Of a stretch of 64,000 nt of DNA, positions 54,489 to 62,546 are shown piece by piece. The translations under genes and the position numbers were made by a program. The stretch lies in the NCBI GenBank assembly GCA_020063625.1, contig JAICDD010000004.1, forward strand, positions 52,980 through 116,979. The letters are read 5' to 3'. Numbering within the stretch: position 1 is the first letter of the stretch; the number at the start of each line of letters is the position of its first letter. This DNA is from Fusobacteriales bacterium (GTDB lineage Bacteria > Fusobacteriota > Fusobacteriia > Fusobacteriales > Fusobacteriaceae). The notes below the pieces were generated by a model. It was not told where the DNA came from. It was given only the letters and a program-made list of their open reading frames with translations, and made no database searches.

Positions 54489-55951
54489 AGCAAATTATTG
54501 TATCAGTAAAGGATTTTGAATCAAATGCAGCTCTTATAGAAGATAATAAATTAGTTGAATTTTTAGTAGAAAGAGATGATTTAACTAGAATAGTAGGTAA
54601 TATATATAAAGGAAAAGTTGAAAATGTATTACCGGGAATGGAATCTGCTTTTATCAATATAGGTCTTGAAAAAAATGCTTTTTTATATGTAAATGATTTA
54701 AGAGAATTTGAAGAGAGATATTTAGATGGAGTTGAAAATAGTGATAGACCTATAGAGGATATTTTGAAAAAAGATGACGAAGTTGTAGTACAAATATTAA
54801 AAGATCCTAGAGGAAATAAAGGTGCTAGAGTTACTACACATTATACAATACCGGGAAAATATTTAGTATTAATGCCAAATAATAATTATATAGGGATATC
54901 AAAAAAAATTAAAGATGAAAATGAAAGAAAAAGACTTCATGATTTAATAGAAAAAATAAAACCAGAAAATGTAGGGCTTATAATTAGAACAGAAGCAGAA
55001 GGCAAAGAGGATATATATTTTGAAAGAGAAATAGAGTATCTTGTAAAAAAATGGCAAGAAATAGAATATAATATAAGTAGAGCTAAAATTGGAGAAATTT
55101 TATATAGTGATAATGATTTAGTAAATAGGGTAGTTAGAGATATATTTTCTCATGAGATAGATGAGCTTGTTATTGATAATGAAAAGAAATATTGGGAAAT
55201 AATAGATTATATTAATGCATTTTCTGAAAAAGAAATGTCTACTAAAATAAAACTTTTTAATGAAGAAGAAGACATTTTAGACTATTATAAAGTGAGACAA
55301 GAAGTAGAAAAAGCATTAAAAAAAGAGGTTTGGCTAGACTGTGGTGGATATTTAGTGATAGAAAAAACAGAAGCACTTATCAGCATTGATGTAAATACTG
55401 GAAAAAATATAGGACTTCATAATTTAGAAGAAACAGTTTTCCAAACTAATTTAGAAGCAGCAAGAGAGATACCTAGACAATTAAGACTTCGTAATTTAAG
55501 TGGGATAATAATAATAGATTTTATTGATATGAGAGTAGAAGAAGATAAAGAAAAAGTATTAGCAGAACTTGAAAAAAATCTTTCAAAAGATAGAGTAAAA
55601 AATAATATAATACATTTTACTGATTTAGGACTTATAGAAATGACAAGAAAAAGAGTGGGAAAACCTCTTTCAAATTATTTTTTAGAAGAGTGCTATTTAT
55701 GTAAAGGAAATGGACATGTTAGGTCTGTAGAAGCTATAGCACATGAAATTATAGAGCAAATAAAAAAAGATGCAAAAGAAAATGATATTAATAAAATAAA
55801 AATTTTAGCAAGTGAAAGGGTATATGAGATAATAAACTCAACATATAAAGAGTTTATTATTACATATTTGAAAAGTAAGAATAAAAATTTTGAATTGGAA
55901 AAATTAAACAAACCAAATTTTAATGATTATGAAGTAATATATGAAAAATAG
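54485..55951 (+). CDS. rng: ribonuclease G
   Basis: 488 residues. The S1 domain is at about 35-120 (GNIYKGKVENVLPGMESAFI), followed by the RNase E/G catalytic core (ISIDVNTGKN, IIIIDFIDM with metal-binding aspartates) and the zinc-link CYLCKGNGH. It lacks the long RNase E tail, so RNase G is the right name. It cuts single-stranded A/U-rich RNA and matures 16S rRNA. Confidence 0.95.
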   Translation: MKQIIVSVKDFESNAALIEDNKLVEFLVERDDLTRIVGNIYKGKVENVLPGMESAFINIGLEKNAFLYVNDLREFEERYLDGVENSDRPIEDILKKDDEVVVQILKDPRGNKGARVTTHYTIPGKYLVLMPNNNYIGISKKIKDENERKRLHDLIEKIKPENVGLIIRTEAEGKEDIYFEREIEYLVKKWQEIEYNISRAKIGEILYSDNDLVNRVVRDIFSHEIDELVIDNEKKYWEIIDYINAFSEKEMSTKIKLFNEEEDILDYYKVRQEVEKALKKEVWLDCGGYLVIEKTEALISIDVNTGKNIGLHNLEETVFQTNLEAAREIPRQLRLRNLSGIIIIDFIDMRVEEDKEKVLAELEKNLSKDRVKNNIIHFTDLGLIEMTRKRVGKPLSNYFLEECYLCKGNGHVRSVEAIAHEIIEQIKKDAKENDINKIKILASERVYEIINSTYKEFIITYLKSKNKNFELEKLNKPNFNDYEVIYEK

Positions 55952-55963
55952 AAAAGAGGAGTT

Positions 55964-56464
55964 ATGGATAAAAAAATAGCTATATATGCTGGAAGCTTTG
56001 ATCCTATAACAAAAGGACACCTTGATATAATAAAAAGAAGTAGTAAACTTTTTGATAAAATAATTGTAGGAGTTCTTAATAATTCACATAAAAAATATTG
56101 GTTTTCTCTAGAAGAAAGAGAAGATATGATTAAGAGAAGTCTAGAAAATGAAAAAATAGAAAATGTTGAAATAGATAGTTTTGAAGGATTATTAGTAGAT
56201 TTTATGAATAGAAAAAAATGTAATATACTAATTAGAGGACTTAGAGCAGTATCAGATTATGAATATGAATTACAATTAGCACTTACAAATGCAGTCCTTT
56301 CTAAAAATAATATAGAAACAATTTTTTTACCTGCATCTAGAGAAAATTTATATTTAAGTGCAAGTATAGTAAAAGATGTAGCATTAAATAAAGGTGAATT
56401 AATAGAATTTTTACCAAAAGTTATAATAGATGATGTAATGAAAAAAGCTAATGAAAAAAGATAA
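55964..56464 (+). CDS. coaD: phosphopantetheine adenylyltransferase
   Basis: 166 residues, normal length. The nucleotidyl-transferase motif AGSFDPITKGHLDIIKRS and YLSASIVKDVALNKGEL (equivalent of the ISS block) are intact. It makes dephospho-CoA, the precursor of both CoA and the ACP prosthetic group. AGAGGAG precedes the ATG. Confidence 0.96.
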   Translation: MDKKIAIYAGSFDPITKGHLDIIKRSSKLFDKIIVGVLNNSHKKYWFSLEEREDMIKRSLENEKIENVEIDSFEGLLVDFMNRKKCNILIRGLRAVSDYEYELQLALTNAVLSKNNIETIFLPASRENLYLSASIVKDVALNKGELIEFLPKVIIDDVMKKANEKR

Positions 56465-56475
56465 CAGGGGAAAAA

Positions 56476-57828
56476 ATGGCAAAGAATAAGGTAAAATATG
56501 TATGTGAAGAGTGTGGGTATGAAAGTGTAAAATGGTTAGGTAAATGCCCAAATTGTGAAAATTGGAATACTTTTAAAGAGGAAAATGAGCTTTCATTCAG
56601 TAAAAGTAATAATAAGGTAAAAAATATAAATGCAGTTAAACTAGATGAGATAGAGACTATATCTGATTATAGATATACAACTACATTAAGAGAGTTTGAC
56701 AGAGTTCTTGGTGGAGGATTAGTAAAAGGAGAAGTAGTTTTATTAACAGGAAGTCCTGGAATAGGGAAATCAACTTTATTATTACAAAGTTCAAAAGAGT
56801 ACTGTAAATATGGTAAAATATTATATTTATCAGGAGAAGAATCAGTAAATCAAATAAAATTTAGAGCAAATAGACTAAATATAAATGAAAATAACTTATA
56901 TTTATTAAATGAAACAGAAATTGAATCGATACTAGAATTTATAAAAAAAGAAAGACCTAAAGTAGTGATAATTGATTCTATTCAAACTATTTATAGTAAT
57001 AGTGTAGATTCTATACCTGGAACAATTACTCAAATAAGAGAGTGTACTTTAAAAATAGTTGAAATTGCTAAAAAAATGGAAATATCTTTTTTTATAGTAG
57101 GACACGTGACAAAAGATGGAAAAGTAGCAGGACCTAAATTATTAGAACATATGGTTGATGCAGTGCTTAATTTTGAAGGTGAAGAAGGAAATTATTATAG
57201 AATTTTACGAGGAATAAAAAATAGATTTGGTTCTACTAATGAAATTGGTATATTTAATATGGAAGAAGATGGAATAAGTGAGATAAATAATCCATCAGAG
57301 TTTTTTTTAAGTGAAAGAGATGAAAAAAATATAGGAAGTATCGTAGTACCTATATTAGAAGGAAGTAAAATATTTTTATTAGAAGTCCAAAGTTTGCTAA
57401 TTAATTCAGAATTTGGAATTCCAAGAAGATTTGTACAAGGATTTGATAAAAATAGAGTTCAAATATTATCAGCAGTAATAGAAAAAAAATTATCTTTAAA
57501 TTTAGCAAATAAAGATATATTTATAAATATACCTGGAGGGATAAGTATAAAAGATACTTCAGCAGATTTAGCAGTTGTTATGTCTATTTTTTCAGCATTT
57601 AAAGATATAGAAATTAGTCAAAAAATAGCAGCTGTAGGAGAATTAGGACTTCGAGGGGAAATAAGAAAAGTATCTTTTATAGAAAAAAGATTAGTTGAAC
57701 TTTATAAATTAGGATTTAAAGGTGTATATGTTCCGGAAAGTAATAGAAAAGATTTAGAAAATAAAGATATTAAATTAAAAATAATATATTTAAAAAATTT
57801 AAATGATTTATTGGAAAGGATGAGATAA
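56476..57828 (+). CDS. radA: DNA repair protein RadA
   Basis: 450 residues. The N-terminal zinc finger (CEECGYES, CPNCENW) is followed by a RecA-like ATPase with Walker A GSPGIGKST and the RadA-specific KNRFGSTNEIG, then a Lon-like C-terminal domain (DLAVVMSIFSAF, GELGLRGEIRKV). It helps branch migration in recombination. One base separates it from disA, the order seen in many Firmicutes. Confidence 0.96.
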   Translation: MAKNKVKYVCEECGYESVKWLGKCPNCENWNTFKEENELSFSKSNNKVKNINAVKLDEIETISDYRYTTTLREFDRVLGGGLVKGEVVLLTGSPGIGKSTLLLQSSKEYCKYGKILYLSGEESVNQIKFRANRLNINENNLYLLNETEIESILEFIKKERPKVVIIDSIQTIYSNSVDSIPGTITQIRECTLKIVEIAKKMEISFFIVGHVTKDGKVAGPKLLEHMVDAVLNFEGEEGNYYRILRGIKNRFGSTNEIGIFNMEEDGISEINNPSEFFLSERDEKNIGSIVVPILEGSKIFLLEVQSLLINSEFGIPRRFVQGFDKNRVQILSAVIEKKLSLNLANKDIFINIPGGISIKDTSADLAVVMSIFSAFKDIEISQKIAAVGELGLRGEIRKVSFIEKRLVELYKLGFKGVYVPESNRKDLENKDIKLKIIYLKNLNDLLERMR

Positions 57829-57829
57829 A

Positions 57830-58909
57830 ATGTATAAAAATGAAGAAATAAAAGATATCCTTTCTTTTGTAGCACCAGGAACTGAAATAAGAAAAGGTTT
57901 AAATAATATTCTTGATGCAGGAACAGGAGGACTTTTAGTAATTGGTGATGATAAAGAAGTACTAGAAATAATTGATGGAGGGTTTTATCTCGATTGTGAT
58001 TATAATCCTCAAAGAATTTATGAACTTGCAAAAATGGATGGAGCAATAGTCCTTAACAAAGATACAAGTAAAATATTATATGCAAATGTACAACTTCAAC
58101 CAAATCCTAAAATAGAAACAACAGAAAGTGGAACAAGACATAGAACTGCAGAAAGAGTAGCAAAGCAAACAGGGAAATTGGTAATATCGATTTCTCAAAA
58201 AAGAAAAAGAATATCAATATATAAAAATGATATAAAATATCTTTTACGTGATATAAGCGTAATAATAACAGAAGCATCTCAAGCTATGAAAACTTTGGAA
58301 AGATATAAAGAAGTACTAGTAAAATCACTTACAAATCTTACTATGATGGAGTTTGATGATTTAGTTACTTTATATGAAGTATGTATGATTATACAAAAAT
58401 TTGAGCTTATGGTAAGGATATCAAATGCATTAAAGCTTAACATTATAGAGCTTGGAACAGAGGGAACATTATTAGCTCTTCAACTTGATGAAATAATGAA
58501 TGAAATAAATACAGAAATACAGGATTTAATAAGAGATTATTATAAAGTAGAAGAAGAAGAAACAGAAACTGAAGATACTTTTGATAAAGTTTTTGATAAA
58601 TTAGAAGAATTAACAGAAGAGGAATTATTAGATTTAAAAAATATATCTTATATATTAGGTTATAAAAGAAGTTATGCTAGTTTAGATACAAAAATAGTAC
58701 CAAAAGGATTTAGAATACTTGGTAAAATAATAAGACTTACAACAAAAGATATAAAAATTTTAGTTTCACATTTTGATGGATTAAATGATATTTTAAGTGC
58801 ATCAGAAGAGGAGTTATCAGAAATTGATAATATAAGTAAATTTAAAGCTAAAATCATAAAAAATGGAATAAGAAGATTGAGATTTACAATAGAGCTTGAA
58901 AAAAAATAA
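57830..58909 (+). CDS. disA: diadenylate cyclase DisA
   Basis: 359 residues. The DAC domain has DGA (70-72) and RHR (103-105 in GTRHRTAERV); a helical linker and a helix-hairpin-helix DNA-binding domain close the protein (LTTKDIKILVSHFDGLNDIL, LSEIDNISKFKAKII). It makes cyclic di-AMP while scanning DNA for branched structures. Adjacent to radA, which in Firmicutes modulates DisA activity. Confidence 0.95.
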   Translation: MYKNEEIKDILSFVAPGTEIRKGLNNILDAGTGGLLVIGDDKEVLEIIDGGFYLDCDYNPQRIYELAKMDGAIVLNKDTSKILYANVQLQPNPKIETTESGTRHRTAERVAKQTGKLVISISQKRKRISIYKNDIKYLLRDISVIITEASQAMKTLERYKEVLVKSLTNLTMMEFDDLVTLYEVCMIIQKFELMVRISNALKLNIIELGTEGTLLALQLDEIMNEINTEIQDLIRDYYKVEEEETETEDTFDKVFDKLEELTEEELLDLKNISYILGYKRSYASLDTKIVPKGFRILGKIIRLTTKDIKILVSHFDGLNDILSASEEELSEIDNISKFKAKIIKNGIRRLRFTIELEKK

Positions 58910-58921
58910 GGAGGGGAATAA

Positions 58922-59890
58922 ATGGCAGATTTCAATAACCCTAATTTAAAAAAATTTATTGATTTTATAAAAAAATTAGGTTTTTTAAGTATAATAATTG
59001 TATTAGCGCTTTATTTAGCAACGGGAATTTATACAGTAGGACCAGATGAAAAAGCAGTTGTATTAACTTTTGGTAAATATACAAAAGAGAGTAATCCAGG
59101 GCTTAATTGGTATTTTCCAGCACCTATTGGGAAAGTAATTAAAGTTAAAACAACAAAAGTTTATAGAGAAGAGATAGGGTTTAGAACTATTGATCCTGGA
59201 CCACCAGCAAAATACCAAGATAAAAGAACAGAGTCACTTATGTTAACAGGGGATGAAAATATTGTAGAAATAGATTTTACAGTACAATATAAAATTAATA
59301 ATGTTAAAAAATTTCTTTTTAATGTAAAAAATCAAAGAAAACTTGTGTATGATGCAGCACAAGCATCACTTAGAACAGTGGTAGGAAATACTACACTAGA
59401 AAACATTTTAACAGTAGGAAAAGGGGAGGTACAATCTCAAACGCAAGAAAAATTACAAAAATTATTAGATATTTATGACAGTGGAATAAGTATTGTAAAC
59501 ATTCAATTACAAGATGTACAACCACCACAAGAGGTATTAGATGCATTTAAAGATGTAGCTAGTGCTAGAGAAGATAAAGTAAGATATATAAATGAAGCAA
59601 ATGGGTATAGTAATGATATTTTACCAAAAGCAAGAGGAGAAGCTGAAAAATTAATAAATGAAGCTTTAGCATATAAAGAAAAAAGAATAAAAGAAGCAGA
59701 AGGAGACGTAGCTAGATTTTTACAACTTTATGAAAAATATCAACTAGGTAAAGAAGTAACAAAAACTAGATTATATTTAGAAACATTAGAAAAAGTAATG
59801 CCTAATGTAGATAAAACTATTATAGATAAAAATCTTGATAGTGGTCTACTAAATATTATTGACAAAGGAGGCATTACAAATGAAAAGTAG
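58922..59890 (+). CDS. hflK: FtsH modulator HflK (SPFH/prohibitin family)
   Basis: 322 residues. One membrane span (about 19-40) is followed by a band-7/SPFH domain beginning YTVGPDEKAVVLTFGKY, then a coiled-coil region (EANGYSNDILPKARGEAEKL). With HflC it forms the periplasmic cage around FtsH. GGAGGGG precedes the ATG. Its end overlaps hflC by 11 bases. Confidence 0.92.
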   Translation: MADFNNPNLKKFIDFIKKLGFLSIIIVLALYLATGIYTVGPDEKAVVLTFGKYTKESNPGLNWYFPAPIGKVIKVKTTKVYREEIGFRTIDPGPPAKYQDKRTESLMLTGDENIVEIDFTVQYKINNVKKFLFNVKNQRKLVYDAAQASLRTVVGNTTLENILTVGKGEVQSQTQEKLQKLLDIYDSGISIVNIQLQDVQPPQEVLDAFKDVASAREDKVRYINEANGYSNDILPKARGEAEKLINEALAYKEKRIKEAEGDVARFLQLYEKYQLGKEVTKTRLYLETLEKVMPNVDKTIIDKNLDSGLLNIIDKGGITNEK

Positions 59891-60740
59891 AATTTTTTTA
59901 GGAGTAATTATAATTGCTATAGTAATAGTATTTTCAAGTATGTTTCAAGTAAATGAAATGGAACAAGCAATATTAATTAGATTAGGAAAACCAGTAGGAA
60001 AACCTATTGAAACATCAGGATTAAAATTTAAAATGCCAATAATAGATCAAGTTATAAAATTTGATAAAAGAATATTAGAATATGATTCAGAACCAAAAGA
60101 AATTATTACAAAAGATAAGAAAAATCTAGTAGTAGATAGTTATGCAAAATGGAAAATAAAAGATCCATTGAAATTTTTACAAACTGTTAATAGTTATGTA
60201 GGTGCACAAACTAGAATAGATGATATTGTATATTCTGAACTTAGACAAGTAATAGGGAAATATACACTAATAGAGATTATTTCTACTGAAAGAGAAAACA
60301 TAATGGATATAATAACTAAAAATAGTTCTGTAAAATTAGCTGAATTTGGAATAGAGCTTATAGATGCTCGTATGAAAAGAGCAGAACTTCCAAAACAAAA
60401 TGAAGAAAATATCTATAAAAGAATGGAAGCAGAAAGAAATGAACAAGCAAAAAAATATAGAGCTGAAGGACAAGAAATAGCATTACAAATAAGATCAAAT
60501 GCAGATAAAGAAAAAACAATTATTTTAGCAGAAGCATATAAAACATCTCAAAATATAAAAGGAGAAGGAGATTCAAAAGCATTACAAATATATGCAGAGG
60601 CTTATAATAAAGATAAAGAGTTTTATAGATTTGTAAGAACACTTGAAGCATATGAAAAAATATTTGGAGAAAAAAATAATAATAGAATGATATTGTCAAC
60701 AGATACAGAATTATTTAGAGCGTTATCAGAAACTAAATAA
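59880..60740 (+). CDS. hflC: FtsH modulator HflC
   Basis: 286 residues from ATG 59880, which has AAGGAGG upstream; an ATG at 59859 is inside hflK and has no ribosome site. Membrane span at 3-21 followed by an SPFH domain (VNEMEQAILIRLGKPVG) and coiled coil (RNEQAKKYRAEGQEIALQI). It pairs with HflK. A clean intrinsic terminator ends the operon. Confidence 0.93.
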   Translation: MKSRIFLGVIIIAIVIVFSSMFQVNEMEQAILIRLGKPVGKPIETSGLKFKMPIIDQVIKFDKRILEYDSEPKEIITKDKKNLVVDSYAKWKIKDPLKFLQTVNSYVGAQTRIDDIVYSELRQVIGKYTLIEIISTERENIMDIITKNSSVKLAEFGIELIDARMKRAELPKQNEENIYKRMEAERNEQAKKYRAEGQEIALQIRSNADKEKTIILAEAYKTSQNIKGEGDSKALQIYAEAYNKDKEFYRFVRTLEAYEKIFGEKNNNRMILSTDTELFRALSETK

Positions 60741-60746
60741 ATTTAT

Positions 60747-60774
60747 AAAAAAGGACATTTTGTCCTTTTTTTGT
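60747..60774 (+). terminator. intrinsic terminator after hflC
   Basis: AAAAAGGACA-TTT-TGTCCTTTTT with a T-rich tail, seven bases after the hflC stop. Confidence 0.92.
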
Positions 60775-60809
60775 TTTAAAAATTAAAAATTGTAATATAA
60801 TTCTAATTA

Positions 60810-60838
60810 TTGACAGAATGTACAGTATATGGTATGCT
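60810..60838 (+). promoter_or_regulatory. promoter of HD-GYP gene
   Basis: TTGACA (60810-60815), 17-base spacer, TATGCT (60833-60838), 35 bases before the start codon. Confidence 0.55.
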
Positions 60839-60873
60839 TGAATTAATAATTAAGAATAGGGGGAAGTCACTAT

Positions 60874-61974
60874 ATGATAATAAGAATAGATGAAGCAAAA
60901 GAAGGAATGATTATTTTAACAGATGTCTATGATGAATATGGGAAAATATTACTTTCATCTGGAGTTAGACTTTCAAATAAATTTATAGATAGATTAAAAA
61001 AAGAAAAAGTGTATGAAATAGATGTAAGAGAACAAGATGTTTCTAAAAAAAGATTTGAGTATTTAGAAGAAGAAGAGATAATAGAAAATTCTAAAGTAGA
61101 ATTGAAAAAATTTGGAAGGCCAGAAGTAAAAGAAAAAGTAACAGAAAATTGTAATAAATTAGAAGATATTATAAAAAAATTATTTATAAATAATAATTTA
61201 GATAGTAGTAAAAGAAAAGCAATAATTGATTCTGTAGTAAAGTTTATAAAACAAAATTTTAATAAAGATATAATATACATTTTAGAATATATTACAAAAG
61301 ATAGAGTATTAGAAGGACAACTATATTATCATAGTTTAAATGTAGCTATTTTATCTTATACAATAGGAAAATGGCTGAAGTATACAGATAAACAGTTAGA
61401 CGTATTAATTACAGCAGCACTTTTTCATGATATAGGTAAAATTAAAATACCAGAAGAAATATTAAATAAAGAAGAAAGATTATTAGATAATGAATATGAA
61501 ATAATAATGTCACATGCAAAAGAAACAGAAACTATAATGAAAGAGTTTGGATGTTTTTCAAAAGAGATAATAGAAGCAGCAAGTTTTCATCATGAAAGAG
61601 TTGATGGAAGTGGATATCCAAACAAATTGAAATCTCAAGATATAAATGAGTATTCAAAAATAATAGCAGTAGCAGATATTTTTGATGCATTAACTTCTAG
61701 AAAACCGTATAGAGAAAAATATAACTCTTTTAAAGCTCTAGAAATAATAGATAATTATTCTTATAGTAAGCTAGACAATAAAATAACAAAATTATTCATA
61801 ACAAAATTTTTTGAAATATATCTAGGACAAGGTGTAGAACTTAACGATTCAACAAAAGCTAAAATAATTAGACTAAATTCAAATGAGATAACAAGACCAT
61901 TATTAGCTACAACAGATGGTCAAATAATAGATTTAGCACTTAGAAAAGAATTAGAAATACAAAAATTTTTATAA
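60874..61974 (+). CDS. HD-GYP cyclic di-GMP phosphodiesterase
   Basis: 366 residues. A DUF3391-like N-terminal segment (RIDEAKEGMIILTDVYDEYG) is followed by an HD-GYP domain at about 140-320: YHSLNVAILSYTIG, FHDIGKIKIPEEIL, SFHHERVDGSGYPNKL and AVADIFDALTSRKPYRE. It should hydrolyse cyclic di-GMP, opposing the GGDEF protein at 6.5 kb. Its position directly before the flagellin region fits control of the motile/sessile switch. GGGGGAAG precedes the ATG. Confidence 0.93.
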   Translation: MIIRIDEAKEGMIILTDVYDEYGKILLSSGVRLSNKFIDRLKKEKVYEIDVREQDVSKKRFEYLEEEEIIENSKVELKKFGRPEVKEKVTENCNKLEDIIKKLFINNNLDSSKRKAIIDSVVKFIKQNFNKDIIYILEYITKDRVLEGQLYYHSLNVAILSYTIGKWLKYTDKQLDVLITAALFHDIGKIKIPEEILNKEERLLDNEYEIIMSHAKETETIMKEFGCFSKEIIEAASFHHERVDGSGYPNKLKSQDINEYSKIIAVADIFDALTSRKPYREKYNSFKALEIIDNYSYSKLDNKITKLFITKFFEIYLGQGVELNDSTKAKIIRLNSNEITRPLLATTDGQIIDLALRKELEIQKFL

Positions 61975-61992
61975 AAAATTTATAAAAAAATA

Positions 61993-62019
61993 TAAAGTAA
62001 TAATAAAAAAATACGATAA
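61993..62019 (+). promoter_or_regulatory. sigma-28 (FliA/SigD) promoter P1
   Basis: TAAA (61993-61996), 15-base spacer, TACGATAA (62012-62019), against the consensus TAAA-N15-GCCGATAA. It is followed by tatgtaa, a word also present after P2 and P3. Confidence 0.7.
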
Positions 62020-62071
62020 ATAGTATGTAAGGTGAAGTTAAATTTTTACGAAAAAATTTATAAAAAAAAGC

Positions 62072-62098
62072 TAAAGAAAAAAAATAAAATATCGATAA
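62072..62098 (+). promoter_or_regulatory. sigma-28 promoter P2
   Basis: TAAA (62072-62075), 15-base spacer, ATCGATAA (62091-62098), again with tatgtaa just downstream. Confidence 0.72.
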
Positions 62099-62104
62099 TT
62101 AATA

Positions 62105-62236
62105 TGTAAATAGAATAAAGTTAAGCACGGAGGCTTATTTAATGGACTAAAGGAGTAGTCGAGAAAAAGGACAAATTCTTTTAGTAGCATTAGTAAGCTC
62201 TGTGTAGCGCTAATGTAAATTTGTGCTACAAAAAAA
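62105..62236 (+). ncRNA. candidate CsrA-binding RNA unit A (two ANGGAG hexaloop hairpins)
   Basis: RNA from P2 would begin with two adjacent hairpins: TAAGC-ACGGAG-GCTTA (62122-62137) and GACTA-AAGGAG-TAGTC (62145-62160). Two more GGA words (ATGGAC 62142, AAGGAC 62167) are nearby. The 3' part folds as TGTAGCGC with GTGCTACA (62212-62228), but no T run follows, so its end is uncertain and it may continue into unit B. ANGGAN in a short-stem hexaloop is the recognised CsrA/RsmA target. Alternative: an ATG-GAC-TAA mini-ORF after the first GGAGG. Confidence 0.55.
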
Positions 62237-62248
62237 TTAAAAAAATAC

Positions 62249-62276
62249 TAAAGTTTTATAAAGAAAAATACGATAA
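62249..62276 (+). promoter_or_regulatory. sigma-28 promoter P3
   Basis: TAAAG (62249-62253) and TACGATAA (62269-62276), one base more spacing than P1/P2, followed by taatatgtaa. It should drive unit B and perhaps flagellin. Confidence 0.68.
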
Positions 62277-62282
62277 ATAATA

Positions 62283-62498
62283 TGTAAAGAGCAAACAAGC
62301 TCTATAAAAAATTCTTAAACACGGAGGTTTAAGTAAGTCTAATGGAGTAGATGATTAAGGTTTGTAAAAGTGTATTAATCTAAATTTAATTTACTTGTTT
62401 TAGTTTACTTAAATTTTAGTGTGCTTTTATAAATTTTAATCAAAATACTCATAGCTACTTAAATTATCCGGTTTATGAAAATAAATCGGATTTTTTTA
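62283..62498 (+). ncRNA. candidate CsrA-binding RNA unit B / flagellin leader
   Basis: RNA from P3 contains a first hairpin AGAGC/GCTCT (62288-62303), then CTTAAAC-ACGGAG-GTTTAAG (62314-62333) and TCTA-ATGGAG-TAGA (62338-62351), then an AT-rich stretch and an intrinsic terminator. Loops match unit A while stem sequences differ but stay paired. About 215 nt if terminated. Either a free sponge RNA or an attenuated leader of the flagellin mRNA. Confidence 0.58.
62466..62498 (+). terminator. intrinsic terminator just upstream of flagellin
   Basis: ATCCGGTTTAT (62466-62476), GAAA tetraloop, ATAAATCGGAT (62481-62491; one G-U), followed by T6ATT. It lies 50 bases before the flagellin start codon with no recognisable promoter in between. 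Confidence 0.85.
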
Positions 62499-62508
62499 TT
62501 GAAAAAAA

Positions 62509-62537
62509 GACAAGGAAGTCGAAAGAATTCAAGGAGG
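62509..62537 (+). promoter_or_regulatory. CsrA-like sites in the flagellin 1 leader
   Basis: Site 1 is GAC-AAGGAA-GTC (62509-62520), a hexaloop on a 3-bp stem. Site 2 is AAGGAG at 62531-62536 overlapping the Shine-Dalgarno AAGGAGG, closed by only two clear pairs. Two sites, one upstream and one over the ribosome site, match the arrangement known for Bacillus hag. Confidence 0.6.
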
Positions 62538-62546
62538 ATGAGAGGA

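Noticed and set aside
62212..62240. Terminator ending RNA unit A
   Set aside because: TGTAGCGC/GTGCTACA pair well but are followed by A-rich, not T-rich, sequence on the + strand; the unit's 3' end stays undefined.
62475..62546. N-terminal extension of flagellin (24 extra codons)
   Set aside because: This stretch overlaps the terminator stem and the AAGGAGG ribosome site; the conserved flagellin start MRINHN begins at 62547.
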